Of a DNA stretch of 64,000 bases, positions 1-10,868 are shown in pieces. The DNA is taken from the NCBI GenBank assembly GCA_021018995.1, contig CM037587.1, positions 3,536,866 to 3,600,865 on the forward strand. The letters are read 5' to 3'. The first letter of the stretch is position 1; the number at the start of each line of letters is the position of its first letter. The translations under genes were made by a program, and so were the position numbers. Source of the DNA: Chloranthus sessilifolius. Lineage: Eukaryota; Streptophyta; Magnoliopsida; Chloranthales; Chloranthaceae. The notes beneath the pieces were generated by a model that saw only the letters and a program-made list of their open reading frames with translations, was not told the DNA's origin and did not search any database.

Positions 1-618
1 CACCTCTTTTACTGTCATCATTCTTGACCGTGTAGTCTTGTGAACACCCATTTTCTACTGTTATCAGTGTTCAACTTAATTGAAGCAGAAGATTCTTCGG
101 TTTTTCATTATAATTGAGACTAATCCATTCACATCGATTTCCAGTTAGAATACCTCTAATCTTAGCCACATCAGTCTCTCCCCATTTAGTTTCATGAGTT
201 GCTACCATCCTTGGTTTGACACCATTAATGAATGACTTTATTGGGGTCCTCTTCTCAAACCACATATACTCCTAACATTTCAAAGATAAAATCTACATAA
301 GAACAAAAAAGGCCCTGCAACAGTTCGAAACACGAAGTTCACTTTCCACCGCTTTTTCGGCTACCTCGCTTCCCTTTATCATAGCTGACTATCCATTCCA
401 AATTCCCCGATTTCCTCCTCTTTCGGTTTCCCCTGATTGGATCCCTTTCTTAGGACACTCCAGACATGTAAAAAGTGCTTTACTGTCCACTCCCTTGAGT
501 CCCATCCCTACTTCTTTAGCTTAGGCTATCAACGTCAACCCTGGATCCTGTCTGATCTTGCATGTAAACATATACCCAGTATCGCTAGAATCGCCATAAG
601 TCTTGAAGCCCCAAGGAC
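1..618 (-). pseudogene. L1-type LINE remnant: start of ORF2, end of ORF1 (unit A)
   Basis: Read on the minus strand, 265-71 gives a short frame with THETKWGE, matching the 'LQETKW' region near the N-terminus of plant L1 ORF2, the APE-type endonuclease that nicks target DNA. Upstream on that strand (about 300-610) the frame reads as the C-terminal tail of ORF1. No continuous reading frame survives. The same LINE continues beyond the left edge and, after two transposon insertions, at 1704-2534 and 6032-6350. The unit-B equivalent is 43884-44502. Assignment to the L1 clade is from motif recognition only. Confidence 0.6.
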
Positions 619-905
619 CAGTGTTGTCAAGGCGATGCCATGGTGCTATGGCGCCGTCGCTCGCCATATATGGTCTAATGGCGAGAGGTTAGCAAATGGC
701 GACGCCATGGCGCCGCCATATTCGCCTATGAAAAATATATAATTTTTTTTTTTTTTTAGAGATAACTTTTAATTATAACTTTATAATAACTTTATAAGTT
801 ATTATATTATAATACTTGCGAGGCATACTTGTAAAATGGACCATTTTACCCCTTTATATACTACAAACCCGCGACATTTTATTTCTGGAGGACGAGATAG
901 TTGAA

Positions 906-1018
906 GGAAGAAAGAAGAAAAAGAAGAAGAAGAAGAAGAAGAAGAAGAAGAAGAAGAAGAAGAAGAAGAAAGAAGAAAAAAGAAGAAGAAAGGAAGAAAG
1001 AAGAAAGAAGAAGAAGGA
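906..1018. repeat. (AAG)n microsatellite inside the hAT element
   Basis: An AAG/GAA tract of about 110 bp, almost pure in its first half. Read as protein it gives a false poly-lysine frame. The unit-B counterpart (about 44800-44925) begins instead with a GAAAAAA-type repeat, so the tract has turned over since the duplication. Confidence 0.9.
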
Positions 1019-1161
1019 CGAAGACCGGTAAGCCTTAAAATCTGTTTTCTTTTTTTTTTGCCCTAAAATTTGCCCTGAAATTTGTGTTTTTTTTCCCTAC
1101 TTTATTACCCATAGATGACCTAAAATTAGCCCTGAAATATTTTTTTTTTGCCCCAACTGTC

Positions 1162-1166
<5 letters not shown>

Positions 1167-1227
<61 letters not shown>

Positions 1228-1261
1228 GTAAAAAAAAATCAGATTTTAAGCCACAGGTGCC

Positions 1262-1314
<53 letters not shown>

Positions 1315-1431
1315 TTATTTTGTTTTTTGCCACAGCTGCCTTATAAAACAAGATTTTAAGGCACATGTGCTTTAAAATCTGGTTTTTTATTATTTTTTTC
1401 ACTTTATATTAGCCACAGGTGGTGTATATAA

Positions 1432-1464
<33 letters not shown>
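1167..1464. repeat. (TA)n tracts inside the hAT element
   Basis: Three long TA dinucleotide runs (about 1167-1222, 1265-1311 and 1438-1464) are separated by related spacers containing GCCACAGGTG or CACAGCTGCC. The spacers look like diverged units of a larger repeat. Unit B keeps a shortened version (45068-45250). Confidence 0.85.
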
Positions 1465-1469
<5 letters not shown>

Positions 1470-1703
1470 TGTTCTCTATTTATTGATATTTGTCTATGCC
1501 TGATTAATTAGTTGATTTTTTTTCTTTCTCTTGAAAAAAATATATATATTAAAAAATAGTAAAAAACTAAAAAATAATAATATTAATGATTAATAAATAA
1601 AAATAAAATTATTAATATATATTTTTAAAAAATTATAAATTGCCTTGCCATGGCATGGCGTGCTTCTTCGCCATGACCTCGCCACAACGCCTTAACTACC
1701 TTG

Positions 1704-2534
1704 CCAAGGACAACTTTTACACTGCGCAAATCCATCTAACGCGACTCATTTTCCTTTTTCCTCACGATGCACAGATCTCAGAGGAGTTATTTCCAAGGCA
1801 ACCACCGAGATTGAATGCCTGACCTCCTCCCGACCCTCAGCCACCCCTGAACCTACCCCTCTAAATTCCCCCATGACCTTTTCCATTGACACCCTTCTCC
1901 GACCAAAAACTCCCTCCAAGCAAATGTTACCCGTAGCTCCATTCCTTACGCTCAGTGTCCTCCATTCTTTCAATCCTCCATGGTCCTGCCTGAAATGCTT
2001 TTGCCAGCCACTGAGAAACCTAGAAAGATCGTCCATCAGAGGTATCCCACTGAGCACATCCTTGACAAAATCCAGGTTGGGATGTCTAATATCTGCGTGG
2101 TTCTGAACACACCCTGACTTAGATATTAGTGAAAAAGACGAAAATCCCAATTAAAAAGACTAAATAAATTAAGAGGACTTATACACTGTTGCATCCCAGT
2201 AACTAAAAGTTGCACAAACAAAAGGACACCTAACACTATTGAAATAGGTACCTATGTCACACGTACCCATACCTGCAAACCAGGGAGAATGCGCAGGATA
2301 GGGAAGGAAGATGTCCAAACAAAAGTCCATACACTGTTGCTCCCTTATTTCTTTGAAAGTTGTCAGCGATGTGATCTGAAGCCTAGAATGCGAGCCAAAG
2401 TGGGCACTATCTCCACCACCTCTCCTCCTAGACGATGCCCTGCAAATTCTAAAGAGGGGGCATCTGATATAATGCTCGAGCCCTCGGGTATGGATCCTGG
2501 ATATCCATATGGGTGCAGCTCACATGGGTCTCGC
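1704..2534 (-). pseudogene. LINE ORF1 remnant, middle part (unit A)
   Basis: Minus-strand frames from about 2106 to 1746 read FVKDVLSGIPLMDD and a following hydrophilic stretch, typical of the linker of plant L1 ORF1 nucleic-acid-binding proteins. A second block at about 2600-2289 belongs to the same region. There are frameshifts and stops. The piece lies between the hAT MITE (ends 1703) and the larger hAT element (starts 2535), both of which inserted into it. Unit B keeps the same break pattern (45491-46309), so decay preceded the duplication. Confidence 0.5.
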
Positions 2535-5500
2535 CAATGTAGTCAAATGACATATGCGACCCTATGCGATGGCATAGGGCCATCACATAATTTTTTTTGT
2601 TCAAAAAATCCCCAAAGTTTTCCATATTGGTCAATAATATGTTTTGTGTTAATTTTGTACTCTATTAATTTTGTAGTGTCTAGAATGCGAAATAAAAGTA
2701 TATAATATACGTATATAACCCATAATTAGAAGGGAAAATATAAATTTCGTTGATGTTAAGCGAAATAGTGCAAAAATGAACATAGGAACATTCAAAAAAG
2801 AAGGAAAAGAGTAAAGAAGAAAATTATTATTTAAGTAAAATTATCTTAACATTTGTTCCTACTTCCTAACGGTATTGTGTATCGGGCAAAAATTCTACAC
2901 ATTAGTTTCTAACCCACAATGGTACATCTCCACCTCCATTTCCACCTCTACCATCGTCGCCACTTGCATTGCCGTCATCATCTAAATCGTCTCCTCCTTC
3001 AACATATTGTTCTTCTTCGATTTCTTCATCATCCGATCTCACTAAGACGGTATCTATATCGTCTATGGGTGCTTCTTCATCTTCATGTATCTCGTCTTCT
3101 TCTTCTTATTGACGCGAGCGTAAGCGTGAACTACCTTCCCCCACTGTCGATCTTCTCCTCTGCCCGGTAGGAAGCTTATCTCCAAAAACGGCCTCTTCCA
3201 CTTCCACGTAAGATCTTCATTCGCGAAGACTCACTCATCGGAAGCATCCTCCATCCAAGGAGAATTTGATGGCAAGCCTTCGAGAGAGATGGATCATAGT
3301 GTCCCGGATGTTCCTAATTTTTTAGAAAACGATCTCGTAGCTTTTGGTTGTATTGCACAAAGACTAAATCATTGACTTTTTTTTGCTCAAACTTGTTCCG
3401 CTTATTCGTGTGTATCAATTTAAGAGAAATATTTAATAAATACTAATATCTATTAAAATTTAAACAACAATTAAATTAAAATTATGAGACTAAAATTGAA
3501 ATAGAAATAAACTAGTTTCCATCTCAAACGTGCTCCAATTCCGTTCACATGCCGAGGTGACACATGTAATGCCAAAAACCTTAACGACCATCTTCTTCAA
3601 TAATCCACATTTTGTCACCAAATCCACTCCATAGGACAACCACCAGTCGGCTACAAACATTAATATTAATTAGATATATTTATAGTATTAAACTATTAAT
3701 TTAGAAGAAATGAAATGTAATAAAAATAAATCACAAGCATGCTTATTAGGTATTTTGTATTCTCTTTGTCGAACCACAATTTCTCTTCCGAACATCCCTT
3801 GAGCATTCTTGTATCGGTCAAAAGAGTTGCTAATATTGTTCGGAACCATCTTTTCTTAAACGTTAAGGAAACTACTAATATGTGTTGCTTTCGCTGCCTC
3901 CCAGTTCGGATAAGAGAAACAAACCGCATGATTTAGGAGGAATGCGACGAAATACAACGGGCTAGACATTTGGACACCCTATCTCTTCTCAACTTTGTCA
4001 ATAATGGGTTGAAAGAGACGAGATTTGTATATATTATTAGATTTAATTTTTTCTATAGCTTTCTCCATAAAACTATAGATATAGCTCATAGCAGACTTCT
4101 CATCACCATCAACCAATCGTAGTACTTCTACGATTAGTTGCGAGTCTCTAAGTGATTGAGCAACATTATTCCAAAAAGAGTTGGTTAAGATGGTTTGTGC
4201 CACCCACTTCCCTTCGTCCTTCTTTGGCCAATCTTCATTCCTCCAATTGGTGGAAGTTATGAAGCTTCTAAGTTTTTCTCTTTTAACATACATGCTTTGT
4301 AATGTCAAGAAGGCTACAGCAAAACGGGTGATGGTGGGGTGTTGCAAATTACCCCCAATTGCTTTACGCATGTGGTGGAGTAGAAGTGTATGCTTATACA
4401 TATACGCTACTACCTTCCTAGCCTTAGCTATGGTTTTAATATGTACTTTTCCTATGTCTTCTAAGATTAAGTCTAACTAATGGGCCGCACATGAGGTCCA
4501 ATATATGTGTGGTCTCGTTCCATTATTAGTCTACCCCGCGGCCACCAAGTTTGCCGCATTGTCCGTGACTACTTGGACAACATTTTTTGCACCAATGTCC
4601 TTTTCTATCACCTCATCTATAAGGGAAATAGATATTCGGCCGTGTGAGAATTAGCCGAAACATCTACGGATTTAGTGAATATAGTTCTGGTAGGACAATT
4701 TGTCAAAAAGTTGACGATTGACCTACTGGCCCTATCGGTCAAACCATCAATCATTAGTGACCACCCTTATGTCTTCCAATCCTCTCGATACTCCTCGAGA
4801 AAGGCTTTTGTGAAGTCTACCTCCTTTTCAAGACATGTTTGTCTTATCTCATGATATGATGGAGGTTTTAGGCCAGGTTCAAATTGTCCAAAAGCTTCAA
4901 CCATTACTTTGAAGTTCTTTAACTTTACGATATTGAATGCAATACCGGGTTGGTACATCCACTTAGCCACGTATTGAATAGTGATGGATCGTTCTTAGCT
5001 TTAAACCTATTTTCTATAGTGGTTTGGGCCGGACCCTTACCCCTAGCGTCTACCACATCATCGGGATGTGGTCTACGGGAGAAGAATTTGTCTATTCCCT
5101 TACCCTTTCTACCACGTGCTCTTTTAAGGGGTGGTGGTCTTCCAGTACGAGTCGTGGAGAGAGTAGATCTATCATGTTCTTCCTCATCATCATCAACATT
5201 ATAGTATTGTTGTAAAATCACTTCGTTATTATGTTTCGTCCTCAAAGTGTTATCCATCCGTTCTAAGATCCCTTTTCGAATCTTCGGCGTGACATTTAGA
5301 CATGCCTTCGCATTCGATCCGGGTTGCCAAGTAAGATATTGCTTGTGTCTCCCTAATCCCCCTATGCTTACATGGGTGTAGGGTACATTGGACCTTATTT
5401 TTTTCGGTTACACTCTTGTAACATCTATATTTTAAACCCGAATCGGCGGAATTTTCCGGCCTAAGAGCGTCGTTTGAGGACGTAGACATAATAATAACGA

Positions 5501-6031
5501 AATTTAAAGAAGTGGGTGGGACGGTAGGTAGAAAGATTAACAACCACACTGAATAAATAAAAAAATGAAATGAGGTGTAATAAAAGGAGGAAAAACTATC
5601 AAACAAAATTTAATAGGAAATTAGAAATTAATTCTAACTCTTGTCTCTTGATTCTTGAAGTGATTCCTCCCTCTTTGCTTGAAGAATGAAGATTGAAGCT
5701 TGAACCTATTAACTCTTTACTTAGTTAACTACAAAATACAGCAAAAGAAATTATGATTAAAGATTTAAGAAAGAGAGAGAGAGAGAAAGAGTGCACTAAA
5801 AACTAAAAAAATAGACCAAAGAGACACAAAATCATACCTTGGATGAATGTTGTATGGATTAGGAAGAGGAACCCCCATTTATAGGCTTTGGGGAGTCCTA
5901 AATAGCAATTTAAAAAAAAAAAAAAAAAAAAGCCTCAAATGTGACCGTTGGAGAAGTATGCCATCGCATACACATGTATGCGATGACAGTGCCATTTAAA
6001 ATGGCATATGCGATCGCATATGACATCACTG
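2535..6031 (-). mobile_element. hAT transposon with dead transposase (unit A), TSD GGTCTCGC
   Basis: A 3497-bp element bounded by the 8-bp direct repeat GGTCTCGC (2527-2534 and 6032-6039). Its ends are CAATGTAGTCAAATG and the inverse of CAGTGATGTCATATG, followed by subterminal repeats of ATGCGAT and its inverse. This is the hAT signature. The transposase reads on the minus strand (about 5500 to 2900). It inserted into the LINE ORF1 remnant. The same insertion with the same target duplication is present in unit B at 46310-49792. Confidence 0.9.
2900..5500 (-). pseudogene. hAT transposase (BED finger, DUF659, hATC), inactivated
   Basis: On the minus strand, in order: a BED-type zinc finger region (about 5440-5280, split by a frameshift) and a basic linker (5257-4925). 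Next comes the DUF659 catalytic region (4970 to about 4480), with DGLTDR and QVVTDNAAN. The helical region follows at 4401-3979, then the hATC dimerisation motif DWWLSYG...ACERNWSTFE (about 3655-3520), and finally an acidic tail near 2920-3170. Disabling changes are a stop after EDWKT (near 4766), a stop where the family has cysteine in CAAHCxDL (near 4480), and the BED frameshift. All three recur in unit B, so the element was dead before duplication. Confidence 0.85.
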
Positions 6032-6350
6032 GGTCTCGCCCACCAGGAGCATCAAAGAATGATCCTCCAGCAGGGCATACATTAACCCAACTCCAGGCCC
6101 TATAGGGCTCCAGACCTCAACCTTAGTCAGGCCCAGCTCCCCACCGACGGGACCTATAACGCCCTTTGATTCCGTCACCATCTCTTCTACTGAGCATCCG
6201 CCAGATGTCAAAACCTATCCCCATCATGCCTTTGACGCCACTCACATGCTGTAGGGGCAATCACGTGATCAGGGTGCTCCACTTGTGAAACACATGCAAC
6301 TTCGTGTACGGATCATCCAGTCCAAGACACTCCCGCCGCTCGTTACTCTC
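6032..6350 (-). pseudogene. LINE ORF1 remnant, truncated piece (unit A)
   Basis: Short minus-strand frame (6211-6026) continuing the LINE ORF1 interrupted by the hAT element. Unit B has the same sequence but continues for about 940 bp further into the DUF4283-like domain. In unit A the sequence jumps from the first CTCTCCA to the sequence after the second, so this side has lost the segment. Confidence 0.5.
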
Positions 6351-7334
6351 GTCCTCTCCATCCCCTGCTCCTCCTGGATCCAACTTTGTAATGCCTTGTA
6401 ATTTAAAAGTCAAGTGCCTCGTTTCCAACTATCTTATCTGTGTCCCAGAGTTTATGTTGGTTAATTGTAATGCACATGGTTTCTAAAACTCCGCCGATTT
6501 TTATAAGTATTGCTGATACATATTGTTATCTCAACAGGCATATTGCTGTTGCTTATTGATGATTTGATGATGTCAATTGCTACTAATACTGGTATCATTA
6601 TTCATGGATCCTCTAGGTAGTAGTAAGTATTGGCCAATATCGACCGAGATCAACACGTATAGACAAATTGACAAAATACGGTTACGGGGTTAATATGCTG
6701 AGCAAGAAAGTCGGAAAAAACCTGCAAAATAGGGAAACAAATGAGAAAAAACTGGAAGGTAAAAAAAACTGTAAAATACGAAAGATGAAGATAAAAACAG
6801 GAAAGATTGGGAAAAAAAATGAGATAATATTAAAAAAAATTTAATAGAGTTTTTTAGAAATGCGGGAAAAAAATGTTTAATATGCGAAAAGTGCGTTTAA
6901 TACTCGAACTATGCGTTTTATATGAAAATACATATTTTATTCGAAAATACGGGTATTATATGTGTTTAGTACATTGTGGCAAAAAACCGCGTATCATACG
7001 CGTAATTTTAAAAAAATATGGGTAATATTGTTGGCATGCGTTTGCGAAAAAAAGGATTTGGTATCCCTGATGTTCCCTGTTATGGATCAGTATTGGGAAG
7101 CCGCATTAGTCTGGAGGCTGGCCGGAATGACTAGAATGTGAGATTTTAAGCATTACTTATAAATATCCCTAAACCAGATCAATATAGAAGGCAGAACCTG
7201 AGAATATTAGAAGAAAAGACTAAAGCACCCTTATGTATGGGAAACAAAAGAAAAAATTACATGATAGAGTTTAGTCCTGAGACAGAGTGAGTGGAGAAAT
7301 AAGACTCAAATAGATGGGACAAGGCAATGATGAT
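6351..7334. other. Non-coding intron 4 sequence with AT-rich dispersed repeat
   Basis: No gene seen. About 6640-7070 is an AT-rich repeat with many GCGTATNATACG-like words and phrases such as GAGAAAGTCGG. A related copy in inverse orientation lies at about 9530-9895. By position this is within intron 4 of RRP5 copy 1. Confidence 0.6.
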
Positions 7335-7342
7335 GATGATAC

Positions 7343-7678
7343 CATAATTACCAAAATCGGCCTTTTATTGTTGAAAAAAACTTGTTTAAAACACATTTTT
7401 TTTAATAAAACATCAGAAACACGTTTTTAAAAAAAATACTCTTATTTTTGGAAAAATCATAATTTTTATGTTTTAAACGCGTTTTCTACGAATATTTCCC
7501 GAAATTTTCCACATTTTGGTCAGAAAAGTATTTATTTTTAAATATTTTTAGATGTTGTCATTACTTTTTCCCAAATACTTCCCGTCTTTTTCCCAAAATT
7601 TTACCAATTTTTTCTTGGTTTTTTGTTTCATTTATTTTTCTTACCATTTTTTTCCCAAATTCCGATTTCGTAACTATG
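7343..7678. mobile_element. hAT-type MITE, TSD GATGATAC (unit A)
   Basis: A 336-bp element beginning CATAATTACCAAAATCGG and ending with the inverse of CATAGTTACGAAATCGG. The 8-bp direct repeat GATGATAC flanks it at 7335-7342 and 7679-7686. The AT-rich interior has no coding potential. The unit-B copy is at 52113-52445. Confidence 0.88.
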
Positions 7679-7686
7679 GATGATAC

Positions 7687-8716
7687 GATGAAAAGATCAT
7701 ACGGCCTTTGTTAATGATCAAAAAATAATTTCTAACACCTCCCTCCTCACAAGTTAATGCACGTCATTGGAGATATCCAACTTAAGGTTGCAATGGGCCG
7801 GGTTGCCTCCCTCGCCCGATCATCGTGCCCATTTGCTAGGCCTGGTCTTAGCACTTTAGCCAGCCCGACAGTTAAATGGGCTGGGATAGGGTCCAAGCCT
7901 ATAGGCCCATTTGGCCTTTATATATTGTTTATATGGTAACTATTCTTTGTAAATTGTAATTTCCTATTTCAAAGTGTAATATTAATATTTTCTGATTATT
8001 TTTAAAAGTTGCTGTTTACTAGATTGGTTACTAATTGTTAGTCTCTAGATTTTTTGAAAATAGAAACTCCATTAAATACTAAATATTAATTATCTCTTTA
8101 GTGTTTGGATTAGTATCTATTAGACTATTACTAGTAACATATGATAAAGACTTCCCAAACATTTACTTTATATGGATTGTGTGAAAAATAGAAACTCCAT
8201 TAAATACTAAATATTAATTATCTCTTTAGTGTTTGGATTAGTATCTATTAGACTATTACTAGTAACAAAATATAAAAACTTCCCAAACATTTACTTTATA
8301 TGGACTGTGTGAAAAATATATCTTGATATTTTATGTATGGGGTGTTTCTTTTTATTTGAAGGATATGAGTTGAACTATGGTATTACATTATATAAGCTTT
8401 TGGAAAAATGTTTATACCATATGATGTAAGGAATCATTGACTATACGATTCCCATTATGAAAGTAAAGTCGTAAATGTACATCAATGTGAACTTAGTATT
8501 TTTGATGTGGGCTGGGCTTGGGTTTAGAGATTTATAGTCGGGTGGGTTTTGGTTTGGTATCCAGTATCCTTAGGCTACATGAATTAATCTCTGTTGATCT
8601 TCAAGTTTTTCTGCTCCTATTCACATTTCACATCTGAGATTCTACTTCTCCGTAGTAACTTTAGATCTACCTTTGGAGGAACCAAATATTTTTTGTGTCA
8701 TTGAAGGGTAGCTTTA
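7687..8716. other. Non-coding intron 4 sequence with a local tandem duplication
   Basis: No gene seen. It contains a GC-richer patch with GGGCCGGG-like words (about 7790-7910) and the tandem duplication at 8056-8308. The sequence is collinear with 52454-53485 in unit B. Confidence 0.6.
8056..8308. repeat. Two-copy tandem repeat, period about 127 bp
   Basis: The block starting at 8056 (GAAAATAGAAACTCC) recurs at 8183 with only a few substitutions. Unit B has the same two copies with the first shortened (near 52816), so the duplication predates the segmental one. Confidence 0.85.
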
Positions 8717-9133
8717 TTCAAGATAACAGGTTTTCTGAAAGCACCAACGTCGGAAATCCCTTGAAACCCATTGACGGCTTGATATCAGACGATAGAGATT
8801 GTTTTTCACTCAAATAGTCTACACAATGGATCTTGAGACTATGACATTACCATCAGACGGTCAGTTTTTGATTAAACGTGTCAGAGATCCCCCAAAAAAT
8901 GGCCTAAATTCCCGTTTGAGCGTGATGTGTGCCATATGACTTAAGGATCACCTTTTGGGTATCCGTGCCATGTTTGAAATAAAAAATTGACCGTCTGTTG
9001 GTACGATTGCGGTCTCAAGATCCTTTATGCGAACATCGGGGTGAAAAATGATCTCCATCGTATGAATTCAAGCAGTCGATCTGGTTGAAGTGGTTTCGGA
9101 CGTTGGCGCTTTCAGAAAACATGTTGGCGCGAA
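8717..9133. mobile_element. Foldback (long inverted repeat) element upstream of exon 5
   Basis: The two halves are near-perfect inverses. GGTTTTCTGAAAGC with CCAACGTC on the left matches GACGTTGGCGC with TTTCAGAAAAC on the right, and the palindrome runs through the GATCCATTGT and AGACGGTC blocks toward the centre. In unit B (53486-53902) the left terminus keeps TTCGCACCAACAGG, pairing with the right terminus; in unit A six bases there are changed. No target duplication is evident. Distant relatives lie at 15470-16055 and 63163-63591. It ends 65 bp before exon 5. Confidence 0.8.
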
Positions 9134-9198
9134 CAGAGGTACCCGTCATTGAAATGACATTGAGATTTTCCGGATAATTGAAATTTGTTTGTTTGCAG

Positions 9199-10868
9199 GT
9201 CCTTACAGCATATGTGAAAAGTATTGAGGATCATGGTTGCATTCTTCATTTTGGATTATCTTCATTTTCTGGATTTTTGCCAAGAGGTAGCCAAACAAAT
9301 CAATTTATCCAACCTGAATCTTTCTAAAAACTAACAATATATTCTTCTTCAACATATATTAGCTTCTTGACTACTCACCTCATTTGCTTAATCTATTATC
9401 CTTTTTTTTTAATCTTTTAATGCTGTCAGTTCTCCATATATTCAGTTTATCTCTCTCTTATGCCGTCATTTCTCCATATTTCCAGTTTGTGGAGAATATT
9501 CTCATTTGTGATGGAAATACAAGTTACATATCACGAAGAATTGCGATAAAATACGACTTTTTAAAAAAAATACGCGTATAATAATACGCATCTTTCTGCA
9601 CAACATGCTGAACACGTATAATACCCTCATTTTTGAATAAAATTCCCGTATTTTACCGTATTAAAAAAACTGTTTTAAAACTTTTTGCTTTAAAATTATA
9701 ATATATCTCATCTTTTTTTTTTACCTTTTCTTTTCCGTTTTTTCCATCTTTCGTAATTTACAGTTTTTTTAGCTTTCAACTTGTCCTGTTTTTTTTTTTT
9801 TTTTCTCCGTATTTTGCCTTTTTTCCGACTTTCTCGCTAGCCGTGTAAACCCGTACCATATTATGTCACTTTCTCACGAAGTACTAGTCTACAGGTCCGG
9901 GACCCTATGAGATACTCCCTATATATTTGACGATGCACACACTTTTTTTTTTGCAGTTAATGGTGAGAACAAGATGAGCACTGGGCAACTGTTACAAGGG
10001 GTTGTTAAAAGTATTGACAATGCTCGCGGAGTTGTTTATCTGAATTCTGATCCAAGTGTGATGTCTAAGCGTGTGGTACGTCTCTGAACTGTTACTTTGA
10101 GTTATGACATGTATTTCTGTAATTGCTGCCTTTTCTTCTGCGTATGTTTTATCATTGGGTATTTCTTACAGACAAAGGATCTCAAGGGCCTTTCACTCGG
10201 CCTTCTGGTTCCGGGAATGATGGTTAATGCTAGCGTTCAAGCAACCCTTGAAAATGGGATTATGCTATCATTCCTTACTTATTTTACAGGAACAGTAAGT
10301 TAGCGATTTTGTTTCATGTAGTTGACAGCAGGGATTTAAAGTCCGATTCATATCGGCATATTGGCTGGGTCCCAGACCGGTATATAGCCGATATATCGGA
10401 TACATATCGGCCAAACCAGCCGATATTTAAGCACTCTTTTCTAGTTAAAAATTAATAAAAAAATATAAATTTACATAAAAGAAATTTGCAGAAGGGAATT
10501 TTTGATATTTTGTCTGAGTCATATCCTATACATATAGGCCGATGTGACCCGATATGACCCAATTTGGGCCGATATGGTCTGATATTTGACCCCATATAAA
10601 ATCAGGGTGCAGATCCCTATCGGATGGGGCTTAACCTGCAGCATTTCAGCCGATGTATCGGATATGACCGATAGTTAAAATCATGGTTGACAGCACATGA
10701 AGGGTGTATATGCTTGCTTTTGATATCAGCACATTGTATAGATCATGGTTTCTTTTCCCCTTCTTCCTTCACTTTGCTTATTTGTCTTTTCTGCAGGTGG
10801 ACATATTTCATTTACAAAATTCATTTCCTCATGCAACCTGGAAGGATGACTATAATCAAATCAAGAAC
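9199..10868 (+). CDS. RRP5: RRP5 homologue, copy 1, exons 5-8 (partial)
   Basis: Four exons with consensus splice sites: 9199-9286, 9957-10075, 10172-10294 and 10797-10868 (88, 119, 123 and 72 nt; joined frame open, 134 codons). RRP5 is a nucleolar S1-repeat protein needed for pre-rRNA cleavage and small- and large-subunit assembly. Exons 5-6 encode an S1 repeat (VLTAYVKSIEDHGCILHFG, then GQLLQGVVKSID). Exons 7-8 start the next one (LVPGMMVNASVQATLENGI, then FTGTVDIFHL). Exons 1-4 of this copy lie left of the window. No exon 9 follows: sequence after 10868 is transposon debris and then the next copy's promoter. The final codon is AAC before the GTATTG donor; in copy 2 it is a stop. Alternatively this could be part of another multi-S1 protein, but exon order and sequence fit RRP5. 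Confidence 0.87.
9530..9895. repeat. AT-rich dispersed repeat in intron 5
   Basis: Resembles the inverse of the repeat at about 6640-7070: it shares GACTTTCTC, TACGCGTATAAT and poly-T stretches. A direct TCACGAAG at both borders (near 9529 and 9889) suggests an 8-bp target duplication, but the termini are poorly matched, so class is unsettled. Unit B has it at about 54297-54660 with an expanded poly-T. Confidence 0.55.
10329..10685. mobile_element. hAT-type MITE in intron 7, TSD GTTGACAG (unit A)
   Basis: A 357-bp element between 8-bp direct repeats GTTGACAG (10321-10328 and 10686-10693). The ends are CAGGGATTTAAAG and the inverse of CATGATTTTAAC. The interior is full of CGATATCGGCC-like words in both orientations and has no coding potential. 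Unit B carries it at the same intron position (55109-55465). Confidence 0.87.

Larger units (their letters stand above)
619..1703. mobile_element. Non-autonomous hAT element with 8-bp TSD CCAAGGAC
   Basis: The 1085-bp element begins CAGTGTTGTCAAGGCG and ends with an imperfect inverse (CGCCTTAACTACCTTG), matching at 12 of 16 positions. It is flanked by the 8-bp direct repeat CCAAGGAC at 611-618 and 1704-1711. An 8-bp target duplication with CA...TG termini is diagnostic of hAT transposons. The subterminal regions are rich in GCCATGGCG and its inverse. The interior is non-coding: a (GAA)n tract and long (TA)n tracts. It interrupts LINE ORF1. The unit-B copy (44503-45490) sits in the same place. 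Confidence 0.88.

Noticed and set aside
816..1031. Lysine-rich open frame
   Set aside because: It is a translation of the (AAG)n microsatellite inside the hAT element and differs completely in length and composition in unit B (44707-44928).
1160..1402. Tyr-Ile repeat open frames over TA tracts (also 41361-41627, 44745-45173, 59070-59276)
   Set aside because: They are products of (TA)n dinucleotide runs with no conserved flanking protein.
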